In this document: positions 1-6,201 of the stretch, one piece after another
How positions within the stretch are numbered: position 1 is the first letter of the stretch
Layout: every line of letters starts with the position of its first letter
Notes under the pieces: model-generated
The model's input: the letters and a program-made list of their open reading frames with translations, nothing else
What the model was told of the DNA's origin: nothing
Databases searched by the model: none
Program-made: the position numbers and the translations under genes
Source: JBGTHB01 sp041746415
GTDB lineage: Bacteria > Pseudomonadota > Gammaproteobacteria > Coxiellales > Coxiellaceae
Length of the DNA: 13,690 nucleotides
Assembly (NCBI GenBank): GCA_041746415.1
Contig: JBGTHB010000060.1
Span: 1 to 13,690 of the forward strand
Reading direction: 5' to 3'

Positions 1-396
1 TATATGAAGAATAGCGGTAAAGGTAGACAACTAACTCCTATTTTTATTATTTTAATAAATGATGATATCCTGACTTTTTCAAAATTATTTTACAGCTTAT
101 ATCATCATGATTGCTTGAAGCTCAACGGTAATAAGTTTCCATTAGAGGTAATGAGTCTGCATGATTTTGAACGGCTTATGCTGGGTTTTAATAGGGTAGA
201 TTGCTTAGCCGAGGCAATATTAGCTTACCAAGCTTCATTAAAACCAGGTGATACTGTTCCGTTTGCAGAACGTACAAAAACTAATGGTGTTAAATTCGAG
301 CACTTGGAGCGTTTTGATCGGCTAACGAAAAGAATAAAAAATCAAGTTGAGCGATATGGTGATGAGACAGTAGAGATCGTATCAGCATTCGATTGA
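1..396 (+). CDS. Hypothetical protein, C-terminal part
   Basis: An open frame runs from the window edge to the stop at 394-396. The first ATG is at base 4, but the frame is open upstream of it and no ribosome binding site is visible, so this may be the C-terminal end of a longer protein. The visible 130 residues begin with a short hydrophobic beta-like segment (PIFIILINDD) and end in a charged helical part rich in Lys, Arg and Glu. I see no signal peptide, membrane segment or catalytic motif that I recognise. It precedes the methyltransferase-like gene by about 100 bases on the same strand. Its function is unknown, and coding status rests only on the uninterrupted frame and plausible amino-acid composition. 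Confidence 0.55.
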   Translation, partial: YMKNSGKGRQLTPIFIILINDDILTFSKLFYSLYHHDCLKLNGNKFPLEVMSLHDFERLMLGFNRVDCLAEAILAYQASLKPGDTVPFAERTKTNGVKFEHLERFDRLTKRIKNQVERYGDETVEIVSAFD

Positions 397-498
397 AAAT
401 CGTTAATTTTTTTTCAGCCAAGTTTGGTGGTTATTTTTTTACCTTCATCTAAACGTTAATATACTTTTATATTTTTCATATTGTGCAATGGTTGAATT

Positions 499-1251
499 AT
501 GGCATTAAATAATTTATCAGCGAAAGCGTGGGTAAAGCTGACTCAAACCGTTTGGATTACCCGAAAACTCCTACAGTGGAGCGGGCGAGCACCGCTTGAT
601 TTTAATACTACTTTTGTAATAAAACGACAAATGATGAAGACAACAACTGCCATTTTGATTGATCGCCCATTAGATGAAACACGTGTAAAACTGATTGAGC
701 TATTTACGCAAAAAAATCAATATGTATTTGATCCTGATATTCAACACGGCGATACGGTTAAGGCATCTGTTCATTTAGATTGTCAGTTTGTTGGTATTAG
801 CCAAACACAGCAAGAATGTGAAAGCGTGTTTGATATTTTGACGGATCAAGAATCACTTCACTCGATTACTTTACTTGACAAAGAACAGTACCGAAACCCA
901 TTAAGCTTGATTGAAGGTAACAGTGTTGATTTTCTGTTAACCGAATTGCCGAAGCTGGATTTTAAAAACAACAATGAAAATACACATATTAATTTAGCTG
1001 AAAGCTTAAAAGCCTGGCGAGAAAAGTTAAAAGCCAAAGCGTACATAGCGTTAATCGTATCCGATCAGCGTTATCAAGATCAGTACTATGCGCGACATGC
1101 GGATGTCATCGAAGCAATTAAAGAAGCGGGTTTTACATTGCAAGGTTTAATTAATGTCATTCAAGATCAAAACGCGTTAAAAGCGCGCGGTTATCCCAGC
1201 ACTTATGTGCCGAATATTATCAATGAGTACGTTGTCATTGCTCGTAAATAA
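499..1251 (+). CDS. Degenerate DNA methyltransferase-like protein
   Basis: This 250-residue protein has the layout of an N4/N6 DNA methyltransferase. An N-terminal LTQTVW segment resembles the start of ICE- and phage-borne methylases. Residues 75-100 (YVFDPDIQHGDTV...QFVGIS) align with motif I (VLDPFxGSGTT...FIGIE). Residues 142-155 (SVDFLLTELPKLDF) align with motif IV (SVDLIVTSPPYWDL). The C-terminal third has the usual 'YY..H.DVIEAIKEAGF' helix and ends in YVVIARK. The SAM-binding glycine loop is largely lost and the catalytic S/D-P-P-Y reads ELPK, so methylation is unlikely. No strong ribosome binding site precedes the ATG at 499; I keep it because the LTQ-VW part belongs to the fold, although ATG 631 is an alternative. 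The TraU-like gene follows 29 bases downstream. It may be a DNA-binding relic with a new role, or a decaying gene. The family call comes from motif reading only. Confidence 0.7.
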   Translation: MALNNLSAKAWVKLTQTVWITRKLLQWSGRAPLDFNTTFVIKRQMMKTTTAILIDRPLDETRVKLIELFTQKNQYVFDPDIQHGDTVKASVHLDCQFVGISQTQQECESVFDILTDQESLHSITLLDKEQYRNPLSLIEGNSVDFLLTELPKLDFKNNNENTHINLAESLKAWREKLKAKAYIALIVSDQRYQDQYYARHADVIEAIKEAGFTLQGLINVIQDQNALKARGYPSTYVPNIINEYVVIARK

Positions 1252-1280
1252 TTAGTTCATTTTTTCTTGAGGTTTTTATC

Positions 1281-2261
1281 ATGAGAAAGCACACATCGCT
1301 TTTAGTAGCGCTATTGTGTTTATGTTGTGGGTTGAGTTTAGCAAATAGTAGTGTTACTTCAGTCAGCATTGTAAAAGACACACTCCAGGGTGCCTCACAG
1401 TGTATGCACTACAAAATTATTGGCATGTGCTTTTGGTTAGAATGTGATGGACCGTATTGTCACGTGCAACCCACATTAAAGCTTGATCATTATTTACCGG
1501 ATGCTGTTGTTAGCGTTTACACGAAACCGACGAACAACCCATGGTTATATGCAAATAAAACGATAGATCCTGCTGCGTTTGTTGCCGGTAAAGCAGAATT
1601 AGAAAACATGACCGACGAACACGTCGGATTTGGTGATGAGCACGATAACAGCAATAGAGATATAAATAATAAATTTCACGAAGTGGATATTATTGGCAAT
1701 CCCGCTTTATTTTTATTGAGCGGTAAAGAATTTACGTTACCGAGTGCGGCTACACCTTATGTGCCTTACTACACTTCACTTTTAGATACGTATGCGTGGC
1801 GATTTCCGGCATTAGAACGATTTTATACCGGTAGTTTAATTCCGGGAATTCATGATGTAGGCACTGTGGTCATTCACGATTGGGGTCCAGTTTATCCGCG
1901 TAACGGTTATGTTAATCAACCCGATAGCGCAAAAGCCGCTGCTGTTATCGCACTGCGTGCCTCAACTATTATTACTGAAATTGGACAGCCTCATTTATAT
2001 CACGGATTATCGAATAGCTGCGGCGCACATTGCACGGCCTATCCTGTTAAAGAAAACAGCCCAAATGCACTGTACCAACTGATTTATCCCAAAGTGGAAA
2101 ATCAGTGTGTGGTATTTGGTAAAAATGACATTACCAGTTTACGCCCGTGGGAAACAGACGCTACTACAAAAGGTAGTAATCGTTACCTCTGGGTGTTGTG
2201 GAGACATTATCACGGTTGTGTGCCAGGTGATGGGAAATATTTTTGGTCAATTGATTGGTAA
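1281..2261 (+). CDS. TraU-like ICE conjugation protein (TIGR03756 / PFL_4710 family)
   Basis: A 326-residue exported protein of the GI-type conjugation system. Residues 1-21 form a signal peptide (basic start, then LLVALLCLCCGLSLA) with likely cleavage after SLA. The mature part carries the family's cysteine-rich start, with C41, C50, C55 and C60 around the phrase GMCFWLEC, then the LKLDHYLPDAVVSVYTKP region. More cysteines lie near the C-terminus (SNSCGAHC, NQCVVFG, HGCVPGDGKYFW). TraU-type proteins are periplasmic mating-pair proteins stabilised by disulfides, and a DsbA-like gene lies further down this element. A TTGAGG ribosome binding site lies before the ATG. In related ICEs the PFL_4711 gene usually follows directly, but here 2.4 kb of effector-like genes intervene. 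It looks intact. Confidence 0.85.
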   Translation: MRKHTSLLVALLCLCCGLSLANSSVTSVSIVKDTLQGASQCMHYKIIGMCFWLECDGPYCHVQPTLKLDHYLPDAVVSVYTKPTNNPWLYANKTIDPAAFVAGKAELENMTDEHVGFGDEHDNSNRDINNKFHEVDIIGNPALFLLSGKEFTLPSAATPYVPYYTSLLDTYAWRFPALERFYTGSLIPGIHDVGTVVIHDWGPVYPRNGYVNQPDSAKAAAVIALRASTIITEIGQPHLYHGLSNSCGAHCTAYPVKENSPNALYQLIYPKVENQCVVFGKNDITSLRPWETDATTKGSNRYLWVLWRHYHGCVPGDGKYFWSIDW

Positions 2262-2416
2262 CATATTGTTTTTGCTTCACACGCTTTGTAACAGGTTAAT
2301 TTTTCGAAATACCACAGTATTGCAATTCACTTTGAAAGCCTTTAGAGTGCACGATTGCTCAATTTATGATCAGTAGAGTGAAATTTGTAATAGTAAAAAA
2401 TTTCGATAGAAAAAGC

Positions 2417-2423
2417 AGGTGGG
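2417..2423 (+). promoter_or_regulatory. Ribosome binding site deciding the start at 2431
   Basis: AGGTGGG lies seven bases before the ATG at 2431. The GTG at 2419 overlaps this site and has no site of its own, so 2431 is the better start for the SpvC/OspF-like gene. Confidence 0.6.
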
Positions 2424-2430
2424 TAAGTTA

Positions 2431-3375
2431 ATGCGCATAAATCCAGATAATTCTGACCCGATTGATAAGGAGCAGGAGGTTAAGCAAGGTGATATTGCAG
2501 GCCGTGTAGTTGGGTCCGAGGTACTGAAAGGTGCTCCACAGACGGTTTACTGCTCGTCTGACGATCTCTTGGACTATGCAAAGTTGGCAAACTATTTTGT
2601 TTCACAAGAAGTGCCTGACTTAACGGATGGTAAATACATTGTTTTTTATCGCAATGATGCTGAAGCAGCTTATGCTCGTGCTGATGCTGCTGGATTTTAT
2701 TTTTGTTACCAAAAAGTACCTCACTATCAGAAAAAGAAAATCGGGTTGATGCATATAGATAAAAGATTAAAGTTGCACGTGTCATTACCTGAGCCCATGG
2801 ATGCAAATGATACTCAAAATAGAGAGATCGGTTGGCGTTGTGTGGCTGAGTTATTAATGAAACATGAAGCAAATCATTTTAAAATTGTTGCTGCTCCTTA
2901 CAAGATGTCTGAGGTGGGGGAGCCTGGTCGCGACATTACCATTTATATTTTTGAAGATGCCTCAGGCCTGGCTTCGAGCCTTGAACGAGTCATTGAGTTG
3001 GCTGTAAAGATTGAAACGGTTCTTGATCGTGCGCACTTACCGCTTGGGCCGCGTCCGAATTTTGAACAAGAGAGCCGCCGCACTGATGGTGAGCGCGCTA
3101 TTCCTAAACTTCGCCGCGTTAGCTATCGTTATGAGGTTCGAGGTGTTAAGGCGGAGTTGGATCCTATGCAGCAGCCAATTTCAGACGCCCGTTATCTGGA
3201 AATACAGTCAAACATGTTGACGGAAGAAAACCCTAGACCATCTATGTCAATTGAACCGACAGAAGCAAATCCGGATTTGGAAAGGCACGTTAGTCCTCCT
3301 CCGGTTAGTGAGGGCGAAGCAGCAGATGAAAATGATAATAAACGAACATGCTGCTTTTGTTTTGGTAGACGCTGA
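2431..3375 (+). CDS. SpvC/OspF/HopAI1-like phosphothreonine lyase, putative effector
   Basis: A 314-residue protein that I match by motif to the SpvC/OspF/HopAI1 family. These type III effectors remove phosphate from phosphothreonine in host MAP kinases by beta-elimination. Key SpvC residues have counterparts in the same order and at similar spacing: H106 in KFHIS as H116 in KLHVS, K136 in KWKV as K151 in HFKIV, R148 probably as R167, Y158 in FTLYI as Y172 in ITIYI, and R213 in SYRNELR as R233 in SYRYEVR. The lyase core spans about residues 40-245. After it comes an acidic, proline-containing, apparently disordered tail, absent from SpvC, ending in TCCFCFGRR, which might be S-acylated in a host cell or carry a type IV secretion signal. 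No signal peptide is seen. It sits between two tra genes, beside two CaaX-bearing genes. A non-effector relative such as a lanthipeptide-type lyase domain is possible but less likely in this context. Confidence 0.72.
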   Translation: MRINPDNSDPIDKEQEVKQGDIAGRVVGSEVLKGAPQTVYCSSDDLLDYAKLANYFVSQEVPDLTDGKYIVFYRNDAEAAYARADAAGFYFCYQKVPHYQKKKIGLMHIDKRLKLHVSLPEPMDANDTQNREIGWRCVAELLMKHEANHFKIVAAPYKMSEVGEPGRDITIYIFEDASGLASSLERVIELAVKIETVLDRAHLPLGPRPNFEQESRRTDGERAIPKLRRVSYRYEVRGVKAELDPMQQPISDARYLEIQSNMLTEENPRPSMSIEPTEANPDLERHVSPPPVSEGEAADENDNKRTCCFCFGRR

Positions 3376-3423
3376 TGCATGGCTCAACTGGAAATGAATT
3401 TGTCCTGGTAGTATCGTTAGTGA

Positions 3424-3460
3424 ATCAAAAATCACTTAATTTGGCGTTTTTGACAGTTTT
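3424..3460 (+). promoter_or_regulatory. Conserved upstream block of the first CaaX gene, possible promoter
   Basis: The block ATCAAAAATCACTTAATTT followed by TTTTTGACAGTTT recurs nearly unchanged at 4084-4120 before the second CaaX gene. Such conservation outside coding DNA suggests a promoter or regulator site. TAATTT could serve as a -10 element, but no good -35 is visible here. CACTTAATTT resembles a half-site of AT-rich two-component regulator boxes (PmrA-type in Legionella and Coxiella), but a single half is weak evidence. Confidence 0.3.
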
Positions 3461-3469
3461 AAATTATGC

Positions 3470-3476
3470 GGAGGGG
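3470..3476 (+). promoter_or_regulatory. Ribosome binding site deciding the start at 3484
   Basis: GGAGGGG lies seven bases before ATG 3484. The in-frame ATG at 3466 lies upstream of this site, so the longer form is unlikely. Confidence 0.65.
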
Positions 3477-3483
3477 TGCTGGT

Positions 3484-3936
3484 ATGAAAGGCATATTTTC
3501 AGGTAAACCAGGTGATATTAAAGTTGATGTTGATCAGAACGGTCGATATATGGGATTAACCGCGTTAGTGTTTACTCAAGAAGAGCAGTGTAGTGTGGTA
3601 AAGCTATTCACAGTCAATTTAGAGCCTGTGCAAGAGCGCATTAATCTACGGGCTAATAGTTATGCTACTGATATCCCTTTTTTGGATAATCCTGATACAG
3701 ATGATCTTATTTATATCGCTCCATTTTGGGCTGAAGTGAATAGTAAAGAAAAATGTTTACAGGTTAGTGGAAATCTAGAGTTATTTTTTGATTTAATGAT
3801 GTGCAGCAATGTACTACCTAGAAACTTCCTTGATTGTTTACCGGATAGCGCAAAATCATTTATTAAAAACACAAGAGATGCTTTGCCTTTAGATCCTGAG
3901 CGAAACACGAAATCACGCCAATGTGTTATTTGTTAG
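3484..3936 (+). CDS. Putative prenylated effector with C-terminal CaaX box (copy 1)
   Basis: A 150-residue protein of no family I recognise, with no signal peptide and no membrane segment. It ends exactly in Cys-Val-Ile-Cys, a CaaX box, which eukaryotic farnesyl- or geranylgeranyl-transferases use as substrate. Bacteria do not use this tag, but effectors such as Legionella AnkB end in a comparable box. Legible features are a GLTALVF strand, an ERIN segment, APFWAE, QVSGNLELFF and a DALPLDPERN stretch just before a basic linker and the CaaX box. The strongly supported start at 3484 gives MKGIFS, matching MRSMFS in the downstream paralogue at 4142. The paralogues share the core, the C-terminus, the upstream block and the terminator. 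I infer an effector anchored to host membranes by a lipid. The molecular activity is unknown. Confidence 0.75.
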   Translation: MKGIFSGKPGDIKVDVDQNGRYMGLTALVFTQEEQCSVVKLFTVNLEPVQERINLRANSYATDIPFLDNPDTDDLIYIAPFWAEVNSKEKCLQVSGNLELFFDLMMCSNVLPRNFLDCLPDSAKSFIKNTRDALPLDPERNTKSRQCVIC

Positions 3937-3957
3937 TTTAATTTAATTCATTTATGC

Positions 3958-3983
3958 AAAGCCGGCTCTTCGCCGGTTTTTTT
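3958..3983 (+). terminator. Rho-independent terminator after CaaX gene 1
   Basis: Stem AAAGCCGGC / GCCGGTTTT (one G-U pair) around the loop TCTTC, followed by a run of T. The same hairpin occurs at 4604-4630. Confidence 0.88.
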
Positions 3984-4083
3984 GTCAAAAAGTTGAGATG
4001 AGAAATTTATGAAACCAAGCAAATTGATGTTGAGGTATAGTTTCTAAGTGGAAAGAATAATATCTGAGTGCTATTGTTGGAGC

Positions 4084-4120
4084 ATCAAAAATTACTTAAT
4101 TTAGTGTGTTTGATAGTTTC
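4084..4120 (+). promoter_or_regulatory. Conserved upstream block of the second CaaX gene, possible promoter
   Basis: Counterpart of the block at 3424-3460. Here TTGTTG lies 17 bases before TAATTT, a weak but correctly spaced -35/-10 pair. The better conserved part is ATCAAAAATTACTTAATTT. Confidence 0.3.
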
Positions 4121-4127
4121 AGGCGAA

Positions 4128-4135
4128 GAGGAGGA
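4128..4135 (+). promoter_or_regulatory. Ribosome binding site deciding the start at 4142
   Basis: GAGGAGGA lies six bases before ATG 4142, so translation from the in-frame ATG at 4106 is unlikely. Confidence 0.7.
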
Positions 4136-4141
4136 CGCAGT

Positions 4142-4582
4142 ATGCGAAGCATGTTTTCAAGTGTGAAACGAGCAGAAAAAGTTATTATTAAGATTGAAAT
4201 TGGGTCGGAGAGTCGGCCTTTTGGTTTGACTTCGTTAGTACTTACTGAGCAAGACAATCATAACCTAGTGAAGTTAACCGCAGGGGGTAATTTGAAAGCG
4301 ATAGAAGAACGTATTAATGCGCTATCATTTTGCCTTGGCGCAGATACTCCTCCCTCTTGTGCTGCTCCATTTTGGGCTGAGACGAACCTTGAAGAAAATT
4401 ATATACAGGTTAGTGGGAATCTGGTGTTGTTTTTTGAGTGGATGAAATCAAATAAAATTCTGCCAGAAAATATTCTTGATGGCTTGCCAAAGAAAGTAAA
4501 TGATTTTATCAATAGCACAAAAAAGGCTCTGCCTTTAGATCCTGAGCGAAATGCAAAATCATCTAAATGTGTTATTTGTTAG
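4142..4582 (+). CDS. Putative prenylated effector with C-terminal CaaX box (copy 2)
   Basis: A 146-residue paralogue of the protein at 3484-3936. Shared features in order are the MxxxFS start, a GLT(A/S)LV strand, ERIN, APFWAE, QVSGNLxLFF, an ILPENILDGLP-type helix against VLPRNFLDCLP, ALPLDPERN, and the final CVIC. The two have diverged clearly in the first half, while the CaaX box is unchanged, which argues that the box is under selection. The basic residues before it (KSSK) would favour binding to acidic membranes after prenylation. No secretion signal of the Sec type is present, so delivery would be by another system such as a type IV effector system, which is not encoded in this window. 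Its function is otherwise unknown. Confidence 0.75.
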   Translation: MRSMFSSVKRAEKVIIKIEIGSESRPFGLTSLVLTEQDNHNLVKLTAGGNLKAIEERINALSFCLGADTPPSCAAPFWAETNLEENYIQVSGNLVLFFEWMKSNKILPENILDGLPKKVNDFINSTKKALPLDPERNAKSSKCVIC

Positions 4583-4603
4583 TTTGATTTAATTCACTTA
4601 TGC

Positions 4604-4630
4604 AAAGCCGGCTCTTCGCCGGTTTTTTTT
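4604..4630 (+). terminator. Rho-independent terminator after CaaX gene 2
   Basis: The same AAAGCCGGC-TCTTC-GCCGGTTTT hairpin as at 3958-3983, with a run of eight T. It stands 36 bases before the PFL_4711-family gene. Confidence 0.88.
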
Positions 4631-4665
4631 CATCAAAAAAATAAAACAAAAACTAAAAAAACGAT

Positions 4666-6102
4666 ATGAAAAATAACAGAACAAATACGATTCTGAGCAA
4701 GGCTATTGGTTTAGCCATATTGCTTAGTGTTTCTATTAGCTTTGCGAACGGGCTAATTCCGGCCGTCAAAAGTGGATTGTATTATCAACTCGGTGGCGGT
4801 CAAGATGTACCATTGCCAGCTTTTTATGAAACTTCCTATGTTCCATTGAGTGCAGGCAGTGATGTCGGTTTGGGTTTTGATTGCGGTGCGTTTAATCCAT
4901 TATCGTCCATTACCCACTCGCTAAATGAAATCAAACACAGTGCACTCAATGTTGAAAAGCAAGTGTTAAATAGTGCGACAGGTGCGGTAACTGAATTTCC
5001 CATGTATGAATTGTCACGCACCGATCCTAATTTATATAATTTAATTTCAACTGCAATGGCGGGTGCAAAAGAAGATATCGGTGTATCAACTAAATCGTGC
5101 GAAGTGATGCAGTCTCAAATTAACTCGGGTGAAGATCCATATGCACATTGGGCACAAATTTCCTTGGGAAATCGTTGGAAACAAGAAATTGGATCAGCTG
5201 AATTATCCAATCAAGGTGATATTAATCAAGCGCGTTACACGGTATCGCAAGACGCCGGTAAAAGTGGTGTGCCTTGGGTGAATCCGCTTTCAACTGATTT
5301 TGTAGATAACAATACACATTATGCCGGTGGTGAAAATCAACAGCCGATACGCATTATTTATGACAGCGCCGCATCGGGTTATAACGTGATGACGAATGAT
5401 CGTGGCGAAAATGCAAACAATTCCGATGCAGCTGAAAATCAAAATCAGTCGGAATTAAGCAAAGCGTTTCCAAACGCGAAGTCAGCAGCAGATTGGGTAA
5501 CCGATGTGGTCGGCGATGAAACGATCACTACGTACAACGGTGGTGAAAAAAAATCACAACCCGGTGTGGGGTTGTATCCATCAATTGAAGCATTAACCAA
5601 CGAAATCGAACCAAAGCTGTTGGCATTAGTGGTTTCTAATTCAGAAACTATACCGCCTAAACAATTAAATGAGATTTCACCTGAGGGCATGGGTATTTCA
5701 CCTGAAGTGATTAAATCAATTCGTAATCAACCGAAAGTCATACAAAGTATTATTGTAGATAAAATTTCACAAAACATTGCAGCGATGCGTATTTTAAATA
5801 AAGCACGATTGGCGATTCGTATTTTGCAATCCGGTAGTCGCATACCTGCTATATATAATAATTCAGCTGCACAAAATACTATTTCGCATTCAATTGATTT
5901 GTTGCGAAATGACATGAACGCTATTTTGACATTTATTCAAGCCAGACAAGCGTTAATGTCAAATATGTTGTCGACTGTGATGCAAGCGGGTGAATCGCAA
6001 GAAGCGCAAAATTCAGCGATTGCGACACCTAAACCCAATGCGCCGATTATGCAAAACGGTGCAATTTTCCCAAAAGAAAAACCTAAAGCCGAAACATTTT
6101 AA
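4666..6102 (+). CDS. ICE conjugation protein, TIGR03755 / PFL_4711 family
   Basis: A 478-residue exported protein of the GI-type conjugation apparatus. Residues 1-27 form a signal peptide (basic start, hydrophobic AIGLAILLSVSISFA). The mature part begins with the family-typical YYQLGGGQDVPLPAF, then GFDCGAFNP (C73) and a conserved KSCEVM (C145), so a disulfide C73-C145 is possible. A DPYAHWAQISLGNRWKQEI stretch follows, and the C-terminal third is helical. The family's exact function is not known; it travels with the TraU-like gene and TraG-N in MPF-G elements. No clear ribosome binding site lies before the ATG, although the upstream DNA is A-rich. The effector block and its two terminators separate it from its usual upstream partner, so it probably needs its own promoter or read-through. 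Confidence 0.83.
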   Translation: MKNNRTNTILSKAIGLAILLSVSISFANGLIPAVKSGLYYQLGGGQDVPLPAFYETSYVPLSAGSDVGLGFDCGAFNPLSSITHSLNEIKHSALNVEKQVLNSATGAVTEFPMYELSRTDPNLYNLISTAMAGAKEDIGVSTKSCEVMQSQINSGEDPYAHWAQISLGNRWKQEIGSAELSNQGDINQARYTVSQDAGKSGVPWVNPLSTDFVDNNTHYAGGENQQPIRIIYDSAASGYNVMTNDRGENANNSDAAENQNQSELSKAFPNAKSAADWVTDVVGDETITTYNGGEKKSQPGVGLYPSIEALTNEIEPKLLALVVSNSETIPPKQLNEISPEGMGISPEVIKSIRNQPKVIQSIIVDKISQNIAAMRILNKARLAIRILQSGSRIPAIYNNSAAQNTISHSIDLLRNDMNAILTFIQARQALMSNMLSTVMQAGESQEAQNSAIATPKPNAPIMQNGAIFPKEKPKAETF

Positions 6103-6122
6103 GTTCCTCATAGGCTATAGGT

Positions 6123-6172
6123 CGTGATCACAACCCATTTGGTTAGTGGGTGGGTTGTGTCACGTTTTTTTT
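6123..6172 (+). terminator. Rho-independent terminator after the PFL_4711-family gene
   Basis: Long stem CGTGATCACAACCCA / TGGGTTGTGTCACG with one bulged base and a 13-base loop, followed by eight T. It ends transcription of the upstream gene before the TraG-N gene. Confidence 0.85.
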
Positions 6173-6201
6173 ACATTTTTAATAATTAAGAGGCACCTTT
6201 T

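Larger units (their letters stand above)
3424..3983 (+). repeat. Tandem duplication unit, copy 1
   Basis: The unit runs from the conserved upstream block through the CaaX gene to the terminator and recurs at 4084-4630. Similarity at the DNA level is highest in the last 100 bases (the PLDPERN codons through the terminator) and much lower in the middle of the gene. Confidence 0.75.
4084..4630 (+). repeat. Tandem duplication unit, copy 2
   Basis: Second copy of the unit seen at 3424-3983, again comprising upstream block, CaaX gene and hairpin terminator. About 100 bases without any recognisable gene separate the two units. Confidence 0.75.

Noticed and set aside
2107..2376. 89-residue plus-strand open frame at the end of the TraU-like gene
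   Set aside because: It overlaps the conserved C-terminal codons of that gene in another frame and shows no recognisable motif.
2480..2872. 130-residue open frame on the minus strand
   Set aside because: It lies wholly inside the lyase-like gene, is His/Gln-rich in a way typical of an antisense frame, and has no ribosome binding site.
3450..3455. Consensus-like TTGACA -35 box before the first CaaX gene
   Set aside because: No -10 element lies at 16-18 bases; that position falls on the ribosome binding site, and the second copy reads TTGATA with no -10 either.
3984..4083. Possible small gene between the two CaaX genes
   Set aside because: Only a 12-codon frame (ATG at about 4009) is present, without a ribosome binding site or similarity to anything recognisable.
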